From Cryphonectria parasitica EP155 (Eukaryota > Ascomycota > Sordariomycetes > Diaporthales > Cryphonectriaceae), in the NCBI RefSeq assembly GCF_011745365.1, contig NW_024468909.1, positions 7,192,001-7,256,000 on the forward strand: a stretch of DNA of 64,000 nucleotides, read 5' to 3'. The notes beneath the pieces were generated by a model that worked only from the letters and a program-made list of their open reading frames with translations, did no database searches and was not told the origin of the DNA. The translations under genes and the position numbers were made by a program. Positions 57,293-64,000 of this stretch are shown here, piece by piece (positions within the stretch are counted from its first letter, which is position 1; every line of letters starts with the position of its first letter).

Positions 57293-59032
57293 ATGCCAAC
57301 GATTCCAGATGATGTCCTTAGGCACATCTATACTTTACTCGACTACTCGACTCTTTTGAACTGTCGCTTTCTTAGTCGAGACTCCGCACTTCCAGCCACA
57401 GCACTTGCTTTCCGCCATGTTCGACTCGAAACCAGCGGCGACGTCTTGCCCTTCATCAAGATCTCCAAGTCTGAGCACCTGCGCTGCTGGGTGCGCGAAG
57501 TCACAGTGGATGCTTCGAGGCCGCCCCAGGCCTGGCAATGCTCGGGCAGTGAGGAGGCACTGCTGCAGCATGGACTCTTCATTTTAACACTTCCTCGATT
57601 GCGGCTCTTTTCAAGAATGTTGGTTTTGAACGTCAGGCTCCAACTTGACCTACCCGAACGGTTCCCTCCTCCAGACAATCTCGTACACGAGACATCCGCG
57701 CTGCTCCCATATCAAAGCTTGCAGTCCAGGATACTCGATACAATTTTCAAGTGCATAATTGGACGGTGGACCAAACTTGCTCAAAAGAACTGGCAAGATT
57801 ACTGGCTAGCGTGGTTCGACTCGAGGGCCAGTCTTTTTCAACCAGAAAAGGTACAGAGGCATCGCTTGGTTGACGTCTTGGAGCCAATGTCGTTCCCGGA
57901 TCAGTCAATTCCTCTCACGACACTGACATTATCGAATTTACCTGATATTGTCGAAGTCGATCTCCATTCGTCACAAATATTTCAAGATTTCCTCAATAGC
58001 CAGACTTTAACAGCACTCAAGATTCTCGTCGCCGTTCGCGAAGAGGACAGGCTAGCCGTCGAGCCCTTCTTACAGCCAGAGAAATTTGACTTGTTCGAGA
58101 ATTTTCCGTCTACGTGGCTTGCACCTCCACTCGCATCAAATCTCACCAACTTGTCCCTCTACTGCCACGGGTATTTCGGATGGGCACCAAAGTTAGACCT
58201 TCGCAGGGTTATGGCTGGCCATACACATAGTTGCGCCTTTCCGAATCTCAGAGTTCTGGCCCTTGGCAGGTATGTACTGAGCCACGAATGGCAAATCACG
58301 TGGATCGCCTCGCTGGGGGCAGAGAACGGGCATGGCGGGCTCCAAGAGCTCTACCTCGACGACTGTCCCATTATATGGCGAGGGCGCACGCGGGGACCAA
58401 TGGACGAGACCATTGACACGCTCGGCAGTCTGAAGCTGGATAATCACGGGTACCCCATCAGAGGAATGTTGACCGGGGAAAGCTCCTTGGATAATATTTG
58501 GGACATGGCTACCAAGGACTTCGGCCTTCGTTGGAGTACTGTACTGGGCAGATGGGCGCGAGAGATGCAGTTCCTCAGAGCTTTCAGAATGGGAAGTGGA
58601 GACTGGAGTGGAGAGAATGCTGACTTGGTGGCCATGGCGAGAACCAAGGATCTCAATGTGGACATCAACCGCACGACAACAACATACAAGGCTTGGAAGC
58701 GCCGCAGCTACGACACCGTGCACCTGAACTACGACAAGCCGTCCTTGCATGAATGCCTCCAGCTAAATCGGGGCCCACCCGAGGATGCTACCTCCCTGCT
58801 CCGACACGGCGTGGGTATGAAAATGCTGAGAGAGTGCGTGCTACAGTATGTTCATTTTGACATAGGACTGGGTCCTGAACCGTGGATGGAGCGTGACTTC
58901 AAGCGCGAAATGATGAACGAGTACGAGGATGGGTTGGATCGCTACGAAGCGACCAGAAGAAGTGACGAGAATAGCTTAGAAGAGCTTCTCGTAGCCATTA
59001 GGTCCCGAGCACGAAGAGGCAGCAAATTTTGA
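57293..59032 (+). CDS. F-box-like protein of unknown target
   Basis: A 579-residue single-exon protein. The N-terminus MPTIPDDVLRHIYTLLDYSTLLNCRFLSR matches the F-box pattern (LPxxVLxxIxxxLD...L...LV/R) used to bind Skp1. The following 500 residues are Leu- and Trp-rich with irregular repeats (LTTLTLSNLPDI, LTALKILVAV, LTNLSLYCHGYF, FPNLRVLALGRY, LQELYLDDCP) that resemble a degenerate leucine-rich-repeat array, the usual substrate-binding part of fungal F-box proteins. Such proteins select targets for SCF ubiquitin ligases; the target is unknown. The frame remains open 162 bp further upstream, but the chosen ATG has a good context (TCAAAATG) and starts the domain. SGT1, an SCF-linked protein, is elsewhere in the window but there is no sign of linkage. 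Confidence 0.75.
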   Translation: MPTIPDDVLRHIYTLLDYSTLLNCRFLSRDSALPATALAFRHVRLETSGDVLPFIKISKSEHLRCWVREVTVDASRPPQAWQCSGSEEALLQHGLFILTLPRLRLFSRMLVLNVRLQLDLPERFPPPDNLVHETSALLPYQSLQSRILDTIFKCIIGRWTKLAQKNWQDYWLAWFDSRASLFQPEKVQRHRLVDVLEPMSFPDQSIPLTTLTLSNLPDIVEVDLHSSQIFQDFLNSQTLTALKILVAVREEDRLAVEPFLQPEKFDLFENFPSTWLAPPLASNLTNLSLYCHGYFGWAPKLDLRRVMAGHTHSCAFPNLRVLALGRYVLSHEWQITWIASLGAENGHGGLQELYLDDCPIIWRGRTRGPMDETIDTLGSLKLDNHGYPIRGMLTGESSLDNIWDMATKDFGLRWSTVLGRWAREMQFLRAFRMGSGDWSGENADLVAMARTKDLNVDINRTTTTYKAWKRRSYDTVHLNYDKPSLHECLQLNRGPPEDATSLLRHGVGMKMLRECVLQYVHFDIGLGPEPWMERDFKREMMNEYEDGLDRYEATRRSDENSLEELLVAIRSRARRGSKF

Positions 59033-59107
59033 TAACGAAATCATACTTGTTTCATAAAGACGACGACGATCTGCGTGTGACTTGTGCCAAGTCCTGACTC
59101 AAATCAT

Positions 59108-59785
59108 TCAGTCAGTCCAGGTTTTCAACGTCTCTGTCAATGTCTTTCCCTCCCAGAGCGGCGTCGCATCCCCCTTCTTGGCCAGCCCAACACGATTGTG
59201 CCATACAACTTTCATACCCGCGTCAGTTGCACCCTGTACATCGCCCGCACTGCCGGCGACAAACAGAACGTCGCCGGCCCCGACATCCATCTCTGCCAGA
59301 ATAGATTCATACGCCACTCTGTGCGGCTTATAAAAACCGCTATCCTCTGCCGTCATGGCGGCATCGAATCGAAATCCTCTGCCAGTATGCTGCTCCACGT
59401 TGTGAATTGCAGCAAGTCCCAATTCGCGGGAGCAGTTTGTCACTACTCCGATTCTGAACCCCTTATATCTGAGCCGGGCAAGAACTTCAGGCACCTCAGG
59501 CCAGAGCTCCAGCTGACTCCACCTCCGTAATAGTTCATCGGGTGCAGACTGTGGCAGGTGGACGTCAGCTGCCGCATCTCGTACTAGATTCTCGTAAGAA
59601 GTAGTAGTTGTGTACGCTCCAGCACCAAAAGTGAGGTCCAAGTACCGCCCTCGCCAGGCCCGACTCTTTTCTGTACCCTCCAGAGGGGTCGACTTTGCCC
59701 ATGTGTCCCACGAGTTGAGCAGCGCGGTGAGGAGATCAAAGATGATCGCGCGGGGGCGCCACTGGTTGTTGATATCCGTCATCAT
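59108..59785 (-). CDS. HAD-superfamily hydrolase, haloacid dehalogenase type II-like
   Basis: A 225-residue single-exon protein. Motif I is IIFDLLTALLNSW with the nucleophile D17 (DxLTA type); motif II is GVVTNCSRELG; the motif III Lys is in GFYKPH; motif IV is FVAGSAGDVQGATDAG. The start DLLTALLNSW and the AGS...D arrangement are those of the L-2-haloacid dehalogenase-like branch. In fungi these proteins rarely have proven dehalogenase activity and may act on small phosphorylated or halogenated acids. The two adjacent ATGs (59785, 59782) are equivalent. It ends only 75 bp from the convergent F-box-like gene. Confidence 0.86.
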   Translation of the reverse strand: MMTDINNQWRPRAIIFDLLTALLNSWDTWAKSTPLEGTEKSRAWRGRYLDLTFGAGAYTTTTSYENLVRDAAADVHLPQSAPDELLRRWSQLELWPEVPEVLARLRYKGFRIGVVTNCSRELGLAAIHNVEQHTGRGFRFDAAMTAEDSGFYKPHRVAYESILAEMDVGAGDVLFVAGSAGDVQGATDAGMKVVWHNRVGLAKKGDATPLWEGKTLTETLKTWTD

Positions 59786-60250
59786 GAAATAACTTGGCAG
59801 GACTAATTAAAGTAGATGATCATTAGGGTTGATCCGTGAAGTCGATCGCGCTCGAAAGTCAATGAAGCCAATCCGCGAGGCACATGGGATTGAATATGGG
59901 TTGGTAGTTATTTCTATGCAAGATTGAATATACTACATGAGAGATGTACATTGCGCCCTATGCAGTCCGATGCCGGCTCCCTCGGACCAAAGGGCATTTT
60001 GTTTATGTACTTTTGTCTGACTACCGGCTGCAATTAATCAGCTCACTATAAATTTTATTAGACTCTGTCAAAGTCGGTTTCGGTGATCATTCGCTCTCTC
60101 ACTGGACCTCGACTTGCTTTCTACATCGTATTCCAGTCGCGGATTCTTCTAATGTTTTCAAAAGTGGTAGGTACAAATGATCCCTATCCCAAAGGGATAA
60201 AATGAGAATACAAGAAATTCCAGGGCATGAATGCAAGGCTCGAATATATA
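59786..60250. other. Intergenic, no supported gene
   Basis: Promoter of the HAD gene and 3' flank of the receptor gene, both minus strand. AT-rich around 60030-60060. Nothing else seen. Confidence 0.5.
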
Positions 60251-61671
60251 TCAAGACCTGGTTAATCTGACCTCCGTCGTCACTAGGATCTGCCCGCCAT
60301 ATGATGAGTGACTTGCCTCCATACTATGTTTCGAGGGACTGCTGGAAGCCCCAACTTCTCCTTGTGAATAGCCCTTAGACGAGGATTGGCCAGACCGGGG
60401 CGAGGACAGCGAATAAGTTGAGTTCAAGTTCCTCCCATTCACATGAAAGGAGCTTCGGGCACTTCCTTGCCTGGTGAGTTCGATAGTGTCTTCATCATGC
60501 CTGCCGATGGAATGACCGTTGTGACTGGTACCCCTTTTGCTGCTCGCCAAGGACTTTGAGTATTGACCTGACCGCCCCTTGGAACTCGACCCCCGGGAGA
60601 AGCTCCCCAGGGCGTACTTGACAGCTCTCTTGGCCCATGTTGGCGTATAATGTGATACCAGAGGTCTAAGGTGTGGTAGACAGCCTGTGATTATGTAGAC
60701 GCTCGTTTCGATGATTGACCATCCCACTAGATCAACGGAGGCCCAGGTGCGGTCGTCAAACGCAGCCGTGTCGAAGAATACCGTAGCTCGCACAATAGAG
60801 GAGACAATTCCACTGCAAAAGTCAGCCCTCCGCTCGCAAAGTAGTGTGAAACAGTCTGAACTATCCAAGTTCACGGCTTGATACTTACAAACTGGCAACA
60901 GCAAAAATGCCAATCAACGCGAGTCTCTTGATGAGTGGCATTTCAAGATGCCAGATCGTGCGCAGTGGCAGCACCATGATGGCCACATCCAGGATTAACC
61001 CTGGGATAGCTTGAGCGTGGAAGAACGTCTGTATCTCAAAGCAGGATCCGCCAGGAATTGTTCTGTCCCACCAAAATTGAATGGGTCTGCACTGAAAACA
61101 AGCAGCTACCACAAGCGACACCGAGGTCATTACCGTCAGAGCAAGGATGGATAACGCAGTGTTCCTCATTCGCCCCGTCCAGTTGAATATTCGTAGATAT
61201 AAGCAAAGAATGCTGAGCTTGGGCAGTGCAACTGATGTGAAGTAAATGATTTCGAAGGCAAAAATGCATTGTGCCCATCCCACCAGCGCTTCTGGCATCT
61301 CTTCCTCGAGCCAAAGCACATGTCGCCCCACGCCTCCGACTCTTGTCATCACTGCAATATCAAGTTATGTTGGCTGCGCTCTGGAGAAAGACATGGCAAC
61401 AGGGAAATGTTTCGTGGTTCGCAGAAGAAGAAAAGAAAAGGGGGGGTGGGGGGGTTGACTGACCAATGCCCAGAGCGCACATGCCCATGTTCACGATATA
61501 TGCTGATAATAAAAAAGCATCATCGGAGAAGAACCCGGCGCCTTGGAAGCGTTTGGTGTAAAATCGAAGAATCAGGATTATGGTCGTCAGTATCATAAAG
61601 ATGATGGATATTAGAACTAGTTGATAACTTCGGTTCTCTCCTGAATCGGTGGACAACAGCCCGTCGTCCAT
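60251..61671 (-). CDS. PTH11-like seven-TM receptor candidate (rhodopsin domain)
   Basis: Three exons (61671-61464, 61351-60889, 60812-60251); introns 112 bp (phase 1) and 76 bp (phase 2), giving 410 residues. Intron 1 starts with a C-rich run (two blocks of seven C on the transcribed strand). Helices are visible at VLISIIFMILTTIILILRFY, DDAFLLSAYIVNMGMCALGI, AFEIIYFTSVALPKLSILCLYLRIF, ILALTVMTSVSLVVAACF, AIPGLILDVAIMVLPL, LIGIFAVASFGIVSSIVR and VGWSIIETSVYIITGCLP. The motifs PKLSILCLYLRIF, CRPIQFWWD and DVAIMVLPL are diagnostic of the fungal rhodopsin-domain/PTH11-related family. The C-terminal 140 residues are cytosolic and Ser-rich. The ATG at 61671 begins MDDGLLSTDSGENRS; an upstream in-frame start at 61752 is possible. 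Ligand and signalling role are unknown. No CFEM domain is present. Confidence 0.87.
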
Positions 61672-63135
61672 CGTGGCTCGATTGAACACCAGCAGGTAAT
61701 GTGAAGCTGTGTCTTGGGAACACTTTATGTTTTGCTGTAGGCAACTGACCAATAGTCGTGTTCGTGCTCCAAATGCAGCTGATCTGGCCGGTCATTGACG
61801 GAGAAGGTTGGAAAAAAAAGTCGAAGCGTCTAAAACAGTAGCTTCTCAACGCATGCATGTTAAAGTCACAAAAGAATCCAAGAAATGGGTCAGAGAAATA
61901 TATCGAAATGCAGCTTCTCAGACCCCTTATTAACAAAGTCGGGATATACATGTACTAAGCTGGCGCGAGATTCAGCCCAGTCGTTGAAACAGGACCATTT
62001 GGCGTCTTTTTTTTCATGCATTATGCGGAATTCGAGTCTCGAGCAAGTTGACTAGGGAGTTCCTTGTTTCCCCGTTAGTCCGGCATGGGGGCTGCCTAAC
62101 TCTATTTCCATCGTCTGATACGATTTTAGTAGCCTGACTCTGAGTGACACCCTTCAATCTTTTTTTTCTCATGAGTTCCTATGTCCCTTTCATCTTCCCG
62201 CGACCGCTCATTGCTGTTTTATTCCTCTGAAAAATCTCCAATCCAAACTGTGGACAATCCGTCTGCGAGCCTTTCCAACACGCCTTGCCTGGTTGTATAT
62301 CCTCCCCCTTTCCCCTCCTCCAAGGCAAGGTCATATGCCGTCTTGCCTTGTAACTGGATTGATCATTGACTCAGGACGAGCGGAGGGTATCGGATAACAA
62401 TCCCATATCCTTGCGAGCATGGGAATATTTGTGGCTCTATGAAAGGGCCCGTGCAGAAGGAAAGGCAGACAAGAAAAGTGTTCGCCAAGTCTCTTGAGGA
62501 TGCGATTCGTCTCAAGAAAGTGCGAATTAATATCAATGATTCAAGACCCTACCTAGTGCTAACGGTAGTGGATGTGTCAGTGACACCGAAAGCTGCTATA
62601 GGTATAAGCTGCGTGTATGCCGCCTGTCAAGCCTGACTCGCAAAGCTTCCCGAGAGAGTCCCACACAGCCTTCGACGACTGGATGGTGATTCGTATTTAC
62701 GTTGACGCCCTATTGGCTAGATGCTGGGCTCCGCAAGACAAGACGTAGCAAGCATACTACCACGGTTCCGAAATTGAAATGAGTTAACGGAGCCGGATTA
62801 CATAATTAGCGCGGACGATACCTCGGGATGTCAATGTGTTGGATGGACAGTCGTGGCCACCAGCAATGCACCTGGGTGGGCCTCGCACGCCATACAGGCC
62901 CTCAGGGAGGGTGGTGACGCAATTCATTACTATATATCGTACTAGGGCCGAAGCTCTCAGAGTCGATATATCTGTTCAGTGATAAAGGGATTTGAATTTG
63001 TCATCAGCGGGAATCTCTGGTGTCCTGAAGCATATATATGTTCAAAGTCCAACCCCTCAATTCTTTACCCTATTACAGCTGAAGGACACCCTCTCCGTAC
63101 GCCCAGGCAGGCGCATTGTACAAAAGCACATCAAG
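61672..63135. other. Divergent intergenic region, no supported gene
   Basis: Promoters of the receptor (-) and reductase (+) genes must lie here. Short frames only, none with recognisable motifs. Confidence 0.5.
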
Positions 63136-64000
63136 ATGAAGGAAGCTATTGTTGCACCAGGTAAGCAATCCGACCAGAATTTGGGAGCAGTATTTAGATT
63201 GTATGCAAGTGCTTAACGAAGCGCCAGGTCCCAAGGTGTCTTTGGTGGACTCCCCTATTCCTCAGCCAAACGATGACCAAGTCCTTATTCAAGTCGTGGT
63301 GAGCGGATCAAATCCGAAAGACTGGAAATTACCGGAGTGGTTTGGAACGAATGATAATCCGGGTGATGACATCGCTGGCATCGTCCATCAAGTCGGGAAA
63401 AATGTCTCCGAGTTCAAGCCAGGTGATAGAGTTTTCGCATTTCACGAAATGGTGAGCTTGACCTTACCTTTTTCAAGTTCCGTTCTTGTTCATGATTCAA
63501 GAACAGCAGAGGTCTGGTCCGAATATCAATAACGGACCCTGGACGCACTCCGGCCAATGAATTATGCTCTTTAACAACAATACTTTGAAGCGCTGACTTA
63601 TTGATTGATAGCGCACACCTGGCGGAAGTTATGCCGAGTATGCTGTAGCCTGGCAGCACACAACAGCTCATATACCCGCGAACACGAGCTTCGAAGAGGC
63701 GGCAGCAGTTCCGCTCGCCGCTCTCACTGCCGCAGTAGGTCTGTACCGGCACTTGCAGCTTCCACAGCCCTGGACGCCTGCTACTGATACCACCCCCTTG
63801 GTCATCAACGGCGCAGCATCCGCAGTTGGGATTTATGTGGTTCAGTTGGCGGCACGAGCGAGTATTCATCCACTCATATGTGTGGCGGGCAAGTCAACGG
63901 CGCATGTTGAGTCGTTCATCGATCGGTCCAAGGGAGATGTAGTCATTGACTACCGCGAGGGCGATGACGCTGTGGTTGAGGGTATCAAGAAGGCGGCACA
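63136..64000 (+). CDS. Medium-chain reductase/quinone-oxidoreductase-like protein, 3' end missing
   Basis: Three exons are visible: 63136-63160, 63228-63451 and 63612 to the window edge; introns are 67 bp (phase 1) and 160 bp (phase 0). The first exon encodes only eight residues (MKEAIVAP) before the split Gly. The GroES-like domain follows: PNDDQVLIQVVVSGSNPKDWKL, DDIAGIVHQVGKNVSEFKPGDRVFAF, then GGSYAEYAVAWQHTTAHIP. The second domain begins with AAAVPLAALTAAVGLY and the nucleotide-binding stretch LVINGAASAVGIYVVQLA (GxxxxxG-type). This is the zinc-free MDR group that includes TOXD-like and trans-acting enoyl reductases. Such enzymes serve in general redox metabolism or next to polyketide synthases; which applies here depends on genes beyond the edge. 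The truncation is an artefact of the window. Confidence 0.88.

Noticed and set aside
1..64000. CRISPR arrays, bacterial operons, phage or integrative elements
   Set aside because: No spaced direct repeats, no polycistronic layout, and spliced eukaryotic genes throughout.

Overview
This 64 kb window comes from a filamentous ascomycete (Pezizomycotina; probably Sordariomycetes, though that class is an inference). The evidence is short GT-AG introns (36 placed here, 51-178 bp), about two dozen widely spaced genes on both strands with no operons, and fungal families: a ceramide glucosyltransferase, lanosterol synthase, two 7-TM rhodopsin-like receptors, an Asp f 4-like secreted protein and an S1/P1 nuclease. 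No rRNA, intact tRNA, CRISPR array or complete transposon was seen. Gene models were built by joining reading frames at consensus splice sites; almost every multi-exon model closes in frame with conserved motifs across the junctions.

Layout. 1-6818 is a gene-poor flank with microsatellites and pyrimidine-rich DNA, ending at an Asp f 4-like secreted protein (6819-7805, +). Next come a mitochondrial-type gamma-butyrobetaine/trimethyllysine dioxygenase (9770-11407, +), an S9 prolyl-oligopeptidase-type peptidase (12194-14491, +), a secreted SGNH esterase of the rhamnogalacturonan acetylesterase type (14586-15672, -) and a secreted acid-sphingomyelinase-like phosphodiesterase (16356-18329, -). The region 18.3-28 kb is sparse: a 78-residue protein, a C2H2 zinc-finger regulator, a single-pass membrane protein and a tRNA-like sequence near 26.95 kb. 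From 27.9 to 48.2 kb lies a denser, conserved housekeeping block: 7-TM receptor, SEN2, ceramide glucosyltransferase, SGT1, ERG7 lanosterol synthase, SPO11, an SRPBCC protein, a YAR1-like ankyrin protein and a 720-residue fungal protein. The last part (50-64 kb) holds a four-TM protein with a long disordered tail, an S1/P1 nuclease, an M20 amidohydrolase, an F-box-like protein, a HAD hydrolase, a PTH11-like receptor and the 5' part of a medium-chain reductase cut by the window edge.

The genes do not form a biosynthetic cluster. Three act in membrane lipid metabolism (sphingomyelinase-like, glucosylceramide, sterol), four look secreted and degradative (Asp f 4-like, esterase, phosphodiesterase, nuclease), and SEN2, SGT1, SPO11 and YAR1 are core cell functions. 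I found no clear unknown system. The points most worth checking are the tRNA-like element at 26.93-26.99 kb, the SPO11 active-site variant, the possible alternative 3' end of ERG7, the frame-neutral 72-nt intron in the 720-residue gene, and the recurrent C/G homopolymers confined to introns and intergenic DNA.
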